Notes: generated by a model from the letters alone, not told the origin. A stretch of 64,000 nt of DNA from Balneolaceae bacterium (GCA_017640665.1 JAEPQE010000001.1:1505262-1569261); one strand, 5' to 3'; counted from the first letter of the stretch, positions 53,840 to 62,511 are shown. A program made the numbers and translations.

Positions 53840-54755
53840 AGCTGCTATCTAAATTTGTTAATAATTCGAACATGAAATAAGTGGCTAGTCTTAACCGATC
53901 GAAGTTGACCGTTTCGTATGTATCGGAGGGTTTGTGAATATGTGGGGTAAGGTTGTCGTCCCAAAACCCGGCGCTATGATAACCTGCCAGATTAAAGCTT
54001 TTATTATCAGAATGACCACGCCCACCGGTTATATTAAGTGGAATGTCTAGACGAGTAGCTGTTTTACGATACATACGCTCAATGAAGTCGTCAGAAACCT
54101 GAGCTTCAAAAGCAAGCGTATCTGAATCCCCCCAACCAATAACATCAAGGACATGTGTGGAGTGAATTTTATACTGTTTTTCTTTTAGAAACCGAACAAA
54201 TGCTTTACTCCCGACTTCGTCATCTTCTTCCTGATCAAAGAGCACAAATATGTAGTTATACTTTCGATGATTCTGCTGTTTTATGAGATCAGCGATAGCA
54301 AATGTGACAGCAACTCCTGATGCGTTATCAATCGCTCCGGGAGTTTCTGGTTCCGAGTCGTAGTGAGCACCCATAAGAACATATTCCTTACTTGATTCCG
54401 TTGATTTCAGTACAGAAAAAACATTTCGCCCTTTGTACGGAGCTAGTAACAAATCAACAAGCCCATTTACATTAGGCATTTTATAATTATCTCTTAGGGG
54501 AATAAGTCCTAGTTGCTCAAATGTTTGCTCAAGGTAATCAGCAGTTTCGGTTCTTTCGTGAGGAGTACTTCTGGAGATATGATGACCTTCTTCATTATAT
54601 CCGGTAAGCGTTGCAACAATTATAGCTTGCAGTTCAGTTACTTCAAAATTTGTTCGATCTGTTGAGGACTGAGCAAGAACAGGTTGGTTTTCAAAACCAA
54701 ATACTATCAATAATAACAGAATAGATAAGAGTGCAGGTTTTCGGAAGATATTCAT
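53826..54755 (-). CDS. M28-family zinc metallopeptidase (secreted)
   Basis: 309-residue exopeptidase-type protein with a signal peptide (FRKPALLSILLLLIVFGFENQPVLAQ). The two-zinc site residues are visible: GAHYDSEPETPGAIDNASGVA (His, Asp, Asp), VLFDQEEDDEVGSKAF (catalytic and metal Glu), DVIGWGDSD and HIHKPSDTYE near the C-terminus. It should cleave N-terminal residues of peptides in the periplasm or outside. It starts directly after the stop codon of the serine hydrolase gene, pointing to one transcript. Confidence 0.9.
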   Translation of the reverse strand: MNIFRKPALLSILLLLIVFGFENQPVLAQSSTDRTNFEVTELQAIIVATLTGYNEEGHHISRSTPHERTETADYLEQTFEQLGLIPLRDNYKMPNVNGLVDLLLAPYKGRNVFSVLKSTESSKEYVLMGAHYDSEPETPGAIDNASGVAVTFAIADLIKQQNHRKYNYIFVLFDQEEDDEVGSKAFVRFLKEKQYKIHSTHVLDVIGWGDSDTLAFEAQVSDDFIERMYRKTATRLDIPLNITGGRGHSDNKSFNLAGYHSAGFWDDNLTPHIHKPSDTYETVNFDRLRLATYFMFELLTNLDSSYDEL

Positions 54756-55859
54756 TTACTCTGCCCCTCGACTTGATTTCCATGCTATCCAATTTCTCAA
54801 CGTAGAGATAAGCACATTTTTGCCAAGGGATCCATTAGATAACATCACAATTCCACTATCTGATTGTGGATGCAAAAAGAATGCAGCTTCCCATCCATCG
54901 TTTGAACCCGCATGTCCGGCAAGCATAAACGAGCTCGCCTTCATCAAACGGTAGCTAAGTCCATACATATTATTAGTAACAGGAATAGGTTCCATCATCA
55001 TTGAGATTGAACGCTCATTAAGGATGCTATTTTCCTGGAGGTTTGCTTGTACGAATACAATAAAGTTGTTCAAAGTAGTATGAAGTCCTGCAGCAGCTTT
55101 AGCGGTAAACCGTTCTATATAAATTGGGTTTCCTTCCTCATCATATGGAGAAGCAGATGATTTCAGGATATCAGTTGAAATGGTAAAGCCTGTATTTTTC
55201 ATTTTGAGAGGAGCGAAAACGGTTTCTTCCATAAAGTCAGAAAAGGACTTCCCGGTAACTTCCTCAATCAAAAGTTGAAGAATGGTAAATCCACCCCCGG
55301 AGTATTTAAACTCTGTGTTTGGCTCATGAATCAATTTTACTGGCTCATTTTCCCGAACTGGTCCATTTTCTCCTTCGAGAGATTGCTCTAATGTTGGAAG
55401 CTCCATTTCGGGTGGAAAACCGGGATAGCCATGCACAGAAAGCCCTGCTGTATGGGATAGTATATTTCGGATGGTAACTTTTGTATGATCAAATTCAGAT
55501 TCGGGAATTTTCCATCTGCTCAGATAATTTTCGATGGGTTCATCAAGGTCAACTTTTCCCGTTTCTACCAATTTCATAATTCCCCAGGCTGTCAGGGTTT
55601 TTGAAACTGAACCGACATTGAACCCTGTATTGGCAGTGACCGGGATACTGTTTTCAATATCAGCAAAGCCATATCCTTTCTTCAGAATAATTTCATTGTA
55701 TTCAATGATTGCGATAGCGAGTCCGGGGACATTGTTTTCTTCCAGCAAAGAAGGAATAGTGTTATCCATCCTTTCCTGCAGTGACTGGGAGTATGATTGT
55801 ATACTTAACAAAGCATTCCATAAAAAGACGATGAGTAAAAGCGATTTGGGATTCAGCAT
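54756..55859 (-). CDS. Serine hydrolase, beta-lactamase class C / esterase family
   Basis: About 367-residue secreted enzyme. Signal peptide MLNPKSLLLIVFLWNALLSIQSYSQ; the ATG at 55859 is preferred to a GTG at 55907 that would push the signal sequence inward. The active site SxxK is in VGSVSKTLTA, the second motif is YSGGGF (YxN position) and the third is the HAG of LAGHAGSNDG in place of KTG. These define penicillin-binding-protein-like esterases or peptidases, not necessarily antibiotic resistance. First gene of a three-gene minus-strand run with the M28 peptidase and a small membrane protein, perhaps a peptide-degradation unit. Confidence 0.88.
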   Translation of the reverse strand: MLNPKSLLLIVFLWNALLSIQSYSQSLQERMDNTIPSLLEENNVPGLAIAIIEYNEIILKKGYGFADIENSIPVTANTGFNVGSVSKTLTAWGIMKLVETGKVDLDEPIENYLSRWKIPESEFDHTKVTIRNILSHTAGLSVHGYPGFPPEMELPTLEQSLEGENGPVRENEPVKLIHEPNTEFKYSGGGFTILQLLIEEVTGKSFSDFMEETVFAPLKMKNTGFTISTDILKSSASPYDEEGNPIYIERFTAKAAAGLHTTLNNFIVFVQANLQENSILNERSISMMMEPIPVTNNMYGLSYRLMKASSFMLAGHAGSNDGWEAAFFLHPQSDSGIVMLSNGSLGKNVLISTLRNWIAWKSSRGAE

Positions 55860-55973
55860 GGGTATTAAAGTTGAGTTGATGATTCGATTTTGCGAAATGG
55901 TAATCACTTACTTAAACCAACGGAAGTTATTTTGATATATACGAGCTATAGTTTTACACAAACCTTGAAAGTG

Positions 55974-56022
55974 GGTTTGAACCACGTTTGTACATCTTAT
56001 CAACGGTTTTGAACCAGCTTTG
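55974..56022 (+). repeat. Direct repeats upstream of LytS-type kinase
   Basis: GGTTTGAACCACGTTTG at 55974-55990 and GGTTTTGAACCAGCTTTG at 56005-56022 are 31 bp apart; a third partial copy GGTTGAATC begins at 56041. They precede the LytS/LytTR genes; LytTR regulators are known to bind short direct repeats. They fall upstream of the preferred kinase start. Confidence 0.5.
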
Positions 56023-56077
56023 GCAATGTTCATCAAAAACGGTTGAATCGGCAGGCAAGCGAGAGTACTTTTACAGG

Positions 56078-56878
56078 ATGAAGTTTATGAATACATATGT
56101 CCGGACCTTTATGGTGATCACCATATTGGTGTTCTCAATTATTGGTATGGCTGAATTCAAACAACAGCTTGAAGTAGATGATCAGCTACAGTATGAGGTA
56201 TACTTTTGGACATTTGCAGTGTTGTTTTGGAGTACTCTTGTTGGTGTTATACTCGCTCAGGGATTTGATCGTTGGGCATCCTACAAACAATTGAAAAATG
56301 AACATGCCAAAGCAGAATTGTCATTATTAAAAAGTAAAGTGGATCCGCATTTCTTTTTCAACACATTGAATAATCTTTACGGATTAACGGTCGAAAAGTC
56401 TGAAAAAGCGCCTGATGTAATTTTGAAGTTGTCTGATATTATGCGGTATGTAATTTATGATGGTGATGAAGACCGCGTTCCGTTTAAAAAAGAAATCGAG
56501 TACCTGGAGAAGTATATTGAAATTCACAAAATCCGATTTCAAAAACAGGTAGATATTACGTTTGAAAAACAAATAGATAACGAAGCAGAGCAAATAGCGC
56601 CATTGATGCTGGTAACTCTGGTAGAAAATGCCTTCAAACATGGCGTAGAACAAATTGCTGATAACGCCTTTTTAAAAATCAGTATTGATGTTACAAATGG
56701 AAAACTCGTGTTTATTGTAGAGAACAACGTTAAAGAAAAGAGTAAAAAAACGAAGCCTGGTATTGGGTTAAAAAATCTCAGGAAAAGACTGGAACTCATC
56801 TATCCCAAAAAGCATACGCTAGAACTGGAGAAAAAGGAGTACCTTTTTAAAGCTGCACTAAAGATAGATTTAGAATGA
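56078..56878 (+). CDS. LytS/YehU-family sensor histidine kinase
   Basis: About 266-residue membrane kinase. Two helices (about 8-28 and 45-65) are followed by the His_kinase domain with the phospho-acceptor His in KVDPHFFFNTLNNLYGL and a HATPase with LVENAFKHGVEQ and GIGLKNLRKRLELIY. There is no separate sensor domain, so the membrane part must sense. I used the ATG at 56078; an ATG at 56087 with AGGA 8 bp upstream is equally plausible, and a TTG at 55988 would run through the direct repeats. Stop overlaps the regulator start by 4 bp (ATGA). Confidence 0.88.
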   Translation: MKFMNTYVRTFMVITILVFSIIGMAEFKQQLEVDDQLQYEVYFWTFAVLFWSTLVGVILAQGFDRWASYKQLKNEHAKAELSLLKSKVDPHFFFNTLNNLYGLTVEKSEKAPDVILKLSDIMRYVIYDGDEDRVPFKKEIEYLEKYIEIHKIRFQKQVDITFEKQIDNEAEQIAPLMLVTLVENAFKHGVEQIADNAFLKISIDVTNGKLVFIVENNVKEKSKKTKPGIGLKNLRKRLELIYPKKHTLELEKKEYLFKAALKIDLE

Positions 56879-57591
56879 TTTCTTATTTGATTATTGATGA
56901 TGAGCCTATTGCTCATGGGATCATTGAGAAGTACTGTGAGAATTTTACTCATCTCCAAAAAGCCGGGAATTGCTTTAATGCCAAAGAAGCTCTGGAAAAG
57001 CTATACCAGGAACAGATCGACTTGATCTTCCTGGATATTAATATGCCCGAAATTTCCGGATTTGAGTTTTTACGATCGTTGAGAAATCCTCCAAGGGTAA
57101 TTGTTACTTCCGCCTATCAGGAATATGCTTTAGAAGGATTCGAATTGGATATTACCGACTATTTATTAAAACCTTTTTCTCTTCAGCGTTTTATGAAGGC
57201 AGTCAATAAGGTGATCGACTCTCTGAATGAACAAATTGATGTTCTGGCAAAAGGGCCTTCAAGTGAACTACTGAATGATGCACTCATTTTTATCAAGGAG
57301 AAAGGAGGGAGCAAGGTCTATCAGGTAAAAGAAGGTGATATTCTATTTGTAGAAGCTTCAGGGAATTATTCTAAAGTAGTTTTGAATGACAAAGAGATCA
57401 TAACACATCAGAAAATATCAGAGCTTGAGCAACAGCTTTCTAAAGAAGCTTTTATCCGGACGCATAAATCCTTCATCATTTCCAGAAATAGGATCAAAAG
57501 TATTGAAGGAAATCAGATTGAAATCGAGAATCATACAATCCCAATTGGCCAAACTTATAAAGAGCAGGTCAAAAAGCTGCTTAAGATATAG
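56875..57591 (+). CDS. LytTR-family response regulator
   Basis: 238-residue regulator. Receiver domain with IIDDEP, phospho-acceptor Asp in LIFLDINMPEISG and conserved Lys in DYLLKPFSL; LytTR DNA-binding domain at about 140-238 (GDILFVEASGNYSKVVL, FIRTHKSFIISRNRIKSIEG, IPIGQTYKEQVKKLL). Translationally coupled to the LytS-type kinase. It may bind the direct repeats just upstream of the pair. Converges on yjbQ. Confidence 0.92.
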   Translation: MISYLIIDDEPIAHGIIEKYCENFTHLQKAGNCFNAKEALEKLYQEQIDLIFLDINMPEISGFEFLRSLRNPPRVIVTSAYQEYALEGFELDITDYLLKPFSLQRFMKAVNKVIDSLNEQIDVLAKGPSSELLNDALIFIKEKGGSKVYQVKEGDILFVEASGNYSKVVLNDKEIITHQKISELEQQLSKEAFIRTHKSFIISRNRIKSIEGNQIEIENHTIPIGQTYKEQVKKLLKI

Positions 57592-57599
57592 ATTCTCTA

Positions 57600-58022
57600 T
57601 TATTCCCCCATTAACGTAACAACCAGTTTTCTTGAGCCGCCATGGTTCCGGTGCTCACATAAATATATTCCCTGCCAGGTGCCGAGATTCAATCGCCCGT
57701 TTGTGATTGGAATGGAAACAGAAGAGCCAAGCAATGAGGTTTTGATATGAGAAGTCATGTCGTCAGAGCCTTCATAAACATGTTTGTAGAGGCTCATATC
57801 TTCCGGGACAGTCCGGTTAAAGAACGTCTCGAAATCTTCCCTTACCGTTGGGTCGGCATTTTCATTAATCGTCAAACCGGCGCTGGTATGTTGGATGAAA
57901 ACCTGCATAATACCCGCTTTGATCTCCGAGATTTCGGGAACCTGCTCCATCACTTCACGGGTGATAAGGTGAAAGCCTCTGGGCTTAGGTGAAAGACTGA
58001 TTTCTCTTTGTGCAACAATCAT
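57600..58022 (-). CDS. YjbQ / UPF0047 family protein
   Basis: 140-residue protein with the family pattern: N-terminal GFHLITREV, GIMQVFIQHTSAGLTINENADPTVREDFETFF, HVYEGSDDMTSHIKTSLLGSSVSIPITNGRLNLGTWQGIYLCEHR near the end. Relatives have weak thiamine-phosphate-synthase-like activity, but the role is not settled. The start codon overlaps the stop of rsgA by 4 bp, so the two genes are coupled. Confidence 0.9.
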   Translation of the reverse strand: MIVAQREISLSPKPRGFHLITREVMEQVPEISEIKAGIMQVFIQHTSAGLTINENADPTVREDFETFFNRTVPEDMSLYKHVYEGSDDMTSHIKTSLLGSSVSIPITNGRLNLGTWQGIYLCEHRNHGGSRKLVVTLMGE

Positions 58023-59083
58023 TTCTTCCGTTTTTGCTTTTCCTGAATGATACTTTTGTAGAGCTTGCCCATTTTTTTGTCTTTGGCTCTACGCTCGTGT
58101 ACACTTCTGGAAAAATGTGCCTGCTCTCTTCTTAATTTGTGGTAGTTGTTGAAGGCTTCCTGATCCAGTTCATCATTTTCTAGTGCTTCCAATACAGCAC
58201 ATCCTTGTTCTTCGATATGAGAGCAGTCTCTGAATCTGCAATGCTCAGATAGCTCATGGATTTGTTCGAAAGTTTCTTCCACACCGCCAGACTCACTAGC
58301 AACACCCAGTTCCCGCATTCCCGGGGTGTCGATTATTACACCTCCATTTGGGAGTATCATTAACTCCCGGTGACTCGTAGTATGCTTCCCTTTAGCAGTG
58401 CTTTGACTAATCTCATTCACTTCCATTTTTGAAGTTTGAAGGAGATTATTGGTCAGGGATGATTTCCCCACTCCGGATGAGCCGAGAATGCAATAGGTTT
58501 TTCCGGTTTGGATGGAATCCGAAAGCTGTTTATAACCATTCATCGTTTCATTACTGATTGGAAATACGTAGATCTTAGGGAGTCGATCTTTAATTTTAGA
58601 AATCAGGTCAGATAGCTTGTCTTCATCAATAAGATCCGTTTTACTAAGAATTATGATCGCCTCAATAGAGGAAGCGTTACAGATCGTTAAATAGCGTTCC
58701 AGTCGGTTCAGGTTAAAGTCATGACCAACAGCCTGCATGATAAAAGCCACATCAACATTGGAGGCGATGGGCTGTGTTTCTCCGAATTTACCTACTGCCT
58801 GACGTTCCAGCAATGAAAATCGGGGCAGTATTTCAGTAATGATTGCCATCTCATCAAAAACAGAAAGTTTAACCCAATCGCCTACAGTTGGGAAATCGGT
58901 TCTGGATTCTGCTGAAAAGCGGAGACTTCCGGTAATTTCTGCATTAAAGGAATTCGACTCAGTCTGAACCACATATCGTTCTTTATGTTCGGATGTTACT
59001 CTGCCCAGTTCAAAGTCTTCAAAAGACTGTCCCTTAATGAGCTCTTCGATTTTCTGATTGTATCCTAGTTCCTGCAATTTCAT
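58019..59083 (-). CDS. rsgA: Ribosome small subunit biogenesis GTPase RsgA
   Basis: 354-residue circularly permuted GTPase that helps late 30S maturation. Order of motifs: OB-fold N-terminal domain (about 20-100), G4 LSKTDL, G1 GSSGVGKSSLTN, G3 DTPGMRELG, then the zinc-binding C-terminal domain with CRFRDCSHIEEQGCAV. Length normal. Upstream of and overlapping yjbQ; divergent from the outer-membrane protein gene at 59180. Confidence 0.95.
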   Translation of the reverse strand: MKLQELGYNQKIEELIKGQSFEDFELGRVTSEHKERYVVQTESNSFNAEITGSLRFSAESRTDFPTVGDWVKLSVFDEMAIITEILPRFSLLERQAVGKFGETQPIASNVDVAFIMQAVGHDFNLNRLERYLTICNASSIEAIIILSKTDLIDEDKLSDLISKIKDRLPKIYVFPISNETMNGYKQLSDSIQTGKTYCILGSSGVGKSSLTNNLLQTSKMEVNEISQSTAKGKHTTSHRELMILPNGGVIIDTPGMRELGVASESGGVEETFEQIHELSEHCRFRDCSHIEEQGCAVLEALENDELDQEAFNNYHKLRREQAHFSRSVHERRAKDKKMGKLYKSIIQEKQKRKK

Positions 59084-59179
59084 GAATGAAAGGTATAGTA
59101 TTTGCGCCGAAAACGGAATCTACTAGAATATTGTCCCCGCTTTTAAAAGTCATTTGTTATTTCATAAAAAATTTGGCGT

Positions 59180-59752
59180 ATGAAAACACTAGCAGCCTTT
59201 ATTTTTACTATTTCTATTCTTGTAACATCCTTAACGGCTCAACCATTGTCTGGTATACATGTAGAAACCGATCCACTAACTACAGTATTCGGAGCAAAGA
59301 CGGTCTCCTTGGTTTTTGAAAGTGAGAAGGTCGAGCATTGGTCGTTGTTTACTAATGTTGTAAGTGCCGATTTCCCTGATTGGATGGATGATTTTTTAAA
59401 CCCAAAAAATAAAGGGAAAGATTTCGACACCAGAATTAAGCTGGGAGGAGGACTGGCTATCGATTATTTCTTTTCACCTGAAAAAGAGGGCTTGTATGTA
59501 GGAGTGATAAACTTAGCATTTAATTATCAGGTACAAAAAGACGGGAGTACTGAAGAGATTTTGGCGCTGAACACAATTCCCAGAATAGGATACCGTCACT
59601 TTTTCGCAAAGAATAAGAACTGGTATTTAAATCCATTCGCCGGATTCAGGTATGAGTCATTATTCGATAAATCAAAAATGATTTCGGGCTCAGAATTTAA
59701 ACCAGCCGGTCTGCAGCTATTCGGTACAGTCCATATCGGGTACAAATTTTAG
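59180..59752 (+). CDS. Hypothetical outer-membrane beta-barrel protein
   Basis: 190 residues with a signal peptide (MKTLAAFIFTISILVTSLTA), alternating-hydrophobicity beta-strands (YVGVINLAFNYQVQ, NTIPRIGYRHFFA, WYLNPFAGFRYESLF, QLFGTVHIGYKF) and a C-terminal Phe, the usual signal for outer-membrane barrel assembly. No family recognised; about eight strands, so a small porin-like or OmpW-like barrel is possible. Confidence 0.7.
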   Translation: MKTLAAFIFTISILVTSLTAQPLSGIHVETDPLTTVFGAKTVSLVFESEKVEHWSLFTNVVSADFPDWMDDFLNPKNKGKDFDTRIKLGGGLAIDYFFSPEKEGLYVGVINLAFNYQVQKDGSTEEILALNTIPRIGYRHFFAKNKNWYLNPFAGFRYESLFDKSKMISGSEFKPAGLQLFGTVHIGYKF

Positions 59753-59839
59753 AGAGAAACATTTAAGCATTTCATAATCATTATTTGTTTGAAATAGCTG
59801 TATATTTAGGGCTGCTAATTTTTCAATCAAAAGACCCTA

Positions 59840-61660
59840 ATGTCACAAGAACTTAGAAATATCGCCATCATCGCTCACGTAGATCATGGCAAAACTACCC
59901 TGGTAGATCAAATCCTTAAACAAAGCGGGACGTTCAGAGAGAACCAGGAAGTGGAAGAGAGAGTTATGGATTCCGGTGATCTGGAGAAAGAACGCGGGAT
60001 TACTATCAGCTCAAAAAATACGGCTGTACACTGGAAAGGCACTAAAATCAATATTGTGGATACTCCCGGCCACGCCGATTTTGGTGGAGAGGTAGAACGA
60101 ATTCTTAAGATGGTAAACGGTGTGATTCTTTTGGTTGATGCAGCAGAAGGACCACTTCCACAAACGAAATTCGTGCTCAGGAAGTCGTTAAGTCTTGGAT
60201 ATAAACCGATTGTGGTAATCAACAAGATTGACCGAAAAGACGCTCGTCCTGATGCAGTTCTGGATGAGATTTTTGATTTATTTGTGATGCTTGATGCAAC
60301 TAATGACCAGCTGGACTTCCCGGTGCTCTATGCTGCTGCCCGAGATGGATATGCAAAAGAAGAGCTTGAAGGAGAGAATGTAGACCTGTCTCCGTTGATG
60401 GATAAAATTGTTGAGCATGTTCCGGCTCCGGATCAACCGATAGACGAAGAATTTAAGATGTTGGTGAGCAGCATCGATTGGAATGATTACGTAGGTAGAA
60501 TTGCAGTTGGAAGAATTGAGCAGGGCACTATCAAACAGAATAAGGAAGTAGCATTGGTTAGTGGTCGTGGCGATCAGAAGATGAAAGGTCGTGCTACAAA
60601 ATTATTTACATTTAATGGACTTCAGCGCGAGCCTGTTGAAGAAGCTTTAGCGGGTGATATCGTAGCGCTTGCCGGGTATGATTCCGTAAATATCGGTGAT
60701 ACGCTTACAGCTATTTCAGATCCAACTCCACTTGTGTATGTGGATTTAGATAAGCCGACCATTGCTATGTATTTCCGGGTTAATAACTCACCATTTGCAG
60801 GGAAAGAAGGTGATTATGTGACTTCTAATCAAATTAAAGACCGATTGGAGCGCGAAGTTCGTACGAATGTAGCAATGCAGGTAGAGGCTACCGAAAGTCC
60901 GGATGTATTTAAGGTTTCTGGTCGGGGTGAGTTACAGATGGCGATTTTGATCGAGACTATGCGCCGTGAAGGATTTGAATTTTCTGTATCACGTCCGGAA
61001 GTTCTATTCCAGGAAATTGATGGAACTACCCACGAACCGGTTGAAGAAGTAGTAGTAGATGTACACACGGATTACAGCAATAAGGTGATTGATAATCTCC
61101 AGAAGAGAAAAGGGATTATGCAGAGTATGAGTCAGGAAGGGGAAAATAACCGGATTGAATTCCGTGTACCTTCCCGTGGTTTGATTGGTTTCAGAGGCGA
61201 GATGCTTACCGAAACCCGTGGAACTGGGATCATGCATCAGCAGTTTGATGCGTACGAGCCCTACGCAGGAGAAATTCCCGGTAGAACCCGAGGCGCTCTT
61301 ATCGCGCTGGAACAGGGGGATGTAACCGGCTATGCCCTGGAAGGAATACAGGATCGCGGACAGTTCTTTGTGGAACCGGGCGATCCTGTTTATATGGGGA
61401 TGGTAGTCGGGCTTAACAACCGTACTGATGATATGGTGGTGAATGTGGCAAAGAAGAAAAACCTGACTAACCACCGGGCAACTCAAACTGCAGACTCAGT
61501 CAAAATCTCCCAAGCCAAAAAAATGAGCCTGGAAGAGTGTATAGAGTTTATTGCAAACGATGAATTATTGGAAGTAACTCCCCGTAGCCTCAGGATCAGA
61601 AAGAAGTTCCTTGATCACAACGATCGTAAGAGAGAAGAGAAAAAGAAGGCTACGGTTTAA
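59840..61660 (+). CDS. typA: Translational GTPase TypA/BipA
   Basis: 606-residue ribosome-binding GTPase of the EF-G class needed for 50S assembly under stress or cold. Motifs: AHVDHGKTTLVDQ, ITISSKNTAV, DTPGHADFGGEVER, NKIDRKDARPD; then translation factor domain 2, EF-G domain III/V (RGELQMAILIETMRREGFE, PSRGLIGFRGEMLT) and the BipA-specific C-terminal domain (GRTRGALIALEQGDVTGYAL). Its last 11 bp overlap the convergent small zinc-ribbon gene. Confidence 0.96.
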   Translation: MSQELRNIAIIAHVDHGKTTLVDQILKQSGTFRENQEVEERVMDSGDLEKERGITISSKNTAVHWKGTKINIVDTPGHADFGGEVERILKMVNGVILLVDAAEGPLPQTKFVLRKSLSLGYKPIVVINKIDRKDARPDAVLDEIFDLFVMLDATNDQLDFPVLYAAARDGYAKEELEGENVDLSPLMDKIVEHVPAPDQPIDEEFKMLVSSIDWNDYVGRIAVGRIEQGTIKQNKEVALVSGRGDQKMKGRATKLFTFNGLQREPVEEALAGDIVALAGYDSVNIGDTLTAISDPTPLVYVDLDKPTIAMYFRVNNSPFAGKEGDYVTSNQIKDRLEREVRTNVAMQVEATESPDVFKVSGRGELQMAILIETMRREGFEFSVSRPEVLFQEIDGTTHEPVEEVVVDVHTDYSNKVIDNLQKRKGIMQSMSQEGENNRIEFRVPSRGLIGFRGEMLTETRGTGIMHQQFDAYEPYAGEIPGRTRGALIALEQGDVTGYALEGIQDRGQFFVEPGDPVYMGMVVGLNNRTDDMVVNVAKKKNLTNHRATQTADSVKISQAKKMSLEECIEFIANDELLEVTPRSLRIRKKFLDHNDRKREEKKKATV

Positions 61661-61904
61661 ACCCAAATTTTAATAGACTTCTTTGTTTTCGGTTCTTTGC
61701 CAATTCTCTATAGGTAGGTTTTAGTCCCAAGGTCTTTCTGATTTTATCGTTCTTTATCCTACAGCTTTGGCAAGCTAATTGTTGATCTCCATTTACGTCA
61801 ACCTTTGCTAATGATACGATGTAATCACCAATCAATCGGTGTTTACCTTCTTCTGAGAAGCAAAAATCGCAAAACTTATTTTCTATAAGTAGCTCAGTAT
61901 TCAT
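61650..61904 (-). CDS. Small zinc-ribbon protein, paralogue 1
   Basis: 84-residue basic protein with two CxxC knuckles: CDFC (residues 12-15) and CQSC (45-48), 29 residues apart, then a Lys/Arg-rich tail (RKTLGLKPTYRELAKNRKQRSLLKFG). The segment after the first knuckle, FSEEG, aligns with KAQEG in the 57-residue protein at 62249, with nearly equal knuckle spacing, so the two are probably paralogues. Basic tail suggests nucleic-acid or ribosome binding, but function is unknown. Overlaps the 3' end of typA by 11 bp, in opposite orientation. Confidence 0.65.
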   Translation of the reverse strand: MNTELLIENKFCDFCFSEEGKHRLIGDYIVSLAKVDVNGDQQLACQSCRIKNDKIRKTLGLKPTYRELAKNRKQRSLLKFGFKP

Positions 61905-61934
61905 TTTTTCTAAGTTTTTTAATTTAACTAGAGT

Positions 61935-61966
61935 AAAAAAGAAAACTCCCAGTCAAGAGAGTTTTC
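61935..61966 (-). terminator. Rho-independent terminator for the PID-CTERM gene (minus strand)
   Basis: On the minus strand GAAAACTC, a 10-nt loop and GAGTTTTC (plus coordinates 61941-61966) are followed by six T (61935-61940). A second hairpin, TTCCCAAA-agattag-TTTGGGAA at 61979-62001, lies between it and the PID-CTERM stop at 62030. Confidence 0.75.
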
Positions 61967-62029
61967 CTTGGGGTGTGCTTCCCAAAAGATTAGTTTGGGA
62001 AATCGCTTTTTAGTTTTAATTGTATTTTT

Positions 62030-62236
62030 TTAAGAAGGGTTCTTTCCTTTCTTTTCTCTCAATTTTTTTAACCCATAGGCTCCGCCCGCAGCAGCTAACA
62101 AACCCAGACCTCCATCAATAGGTGCTTGACTAGGAGCAGAAGGAAGCGCAGGTTGTCCCAGAACTTCTGTGGAAACAGAAACGATGATTATGATTAGTAC
62201 TAACAATACAAATAGGAGAAAGTGTTTTGTCTTCAT
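62030..62236 (-). CDS. Small PID-CTERM protein (C-terminal membrane sorting signal)
   Basis: 68 residues. An N-terminal hydrophobic signal (FLLFVLLVLIIIIVSVSTEVLG) is followed by a short Pro/Ser/Ala stretch and a C-terminal tripartite signal PIDGGLGLLAAAGGAYGLKKLR, that is motif, transmembrane stretch and basic tail. This matches what I know as the PID-CTERM sorting domain, common in very short proteins of Bacteroidota-like genomes. Almost nothing remains between the two signals, so the mature product would be a tiny peptide. The processing enzyme is not in the window. Followed by two hairpins; flanked by the two zinc-ribbon genes. Confidence 0.75.
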   Translation of the reverse strand: MKTKHFLLFVLLVLIIIIVSVSTEVLGQPALPSAPSQAPIDGGLGLLAAAGGAYGLKKLREKKGKNPS

Positions 62237-62248
62237 AATTGTGTAGGT

Positions 62249-62422
62249 TTATTTGGTAAATGGGCTTCGATAGTGACGCATTGACCAATGATTAGATGAT
62301 TCACAGAATTGACATATTTTTCTTGTACCAGCTGCTGTAACCGGCTTAAGAAAAACTCTCAGTCTATGATAGGGGTGTCTAACCCCTTCTTGTGCTTTGC
62401 ATAAATAGCATTTGTTATTCAT
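62249..62422 (-). CDS. Small zinc-ribbon protein, paralogue 2 (57 residues)
   Basis: A 57-codon reading frame on the minus strand, ATG at 62422 and TAA at 62249-62251, with AAAAAGG 4-5 bp before the ATG. It encodes MNNKCYLCKAQEG at the start, KICQFCESSNHW later and ends RSPFTK: two CxxC knuckles at residues 5-8 and 37-40, 28 residues apart, with high Arg/Lys/His content. The spacing and the EG after the first knuckle match the 84-residue protein at 61650. It lies 12 bp upstream of the PID-CTERM start, so they may share a transcript. Function unknown; the remaining gap to the T9SS gene (62423-62511) holds no clear feature. Confidence 0.65.
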   Translation of the reverse strand: MNNKCYLCKAQEGVRHPYHRLRVFLKPVTAAGTRKICQFCESSNHWSMRHYRSPFTK

Positions 62423-62511
62423 GGGCCTTTTTTTGTTTAAAGAAGGTGATGAGAGCTCCCACCAAAACGACCTATACTTTATTTAGCTTAAGGTATTTTG
62501 GAAGGTTTTCT

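Noticed and set aside
54756-55859. True class C beta-lactamase conferring resistance
   Set aside because: The third motif is HxG and the second is YSG, typical of esterase or peptidase relatives; motif evidence does not support a resistance call.
61004-61486. 160-codon open frame on the minus strand within typA
   Set aside because: Fully antisense to a strongly conserved gene; low-complexity translation without domain signal and no ribosome site.
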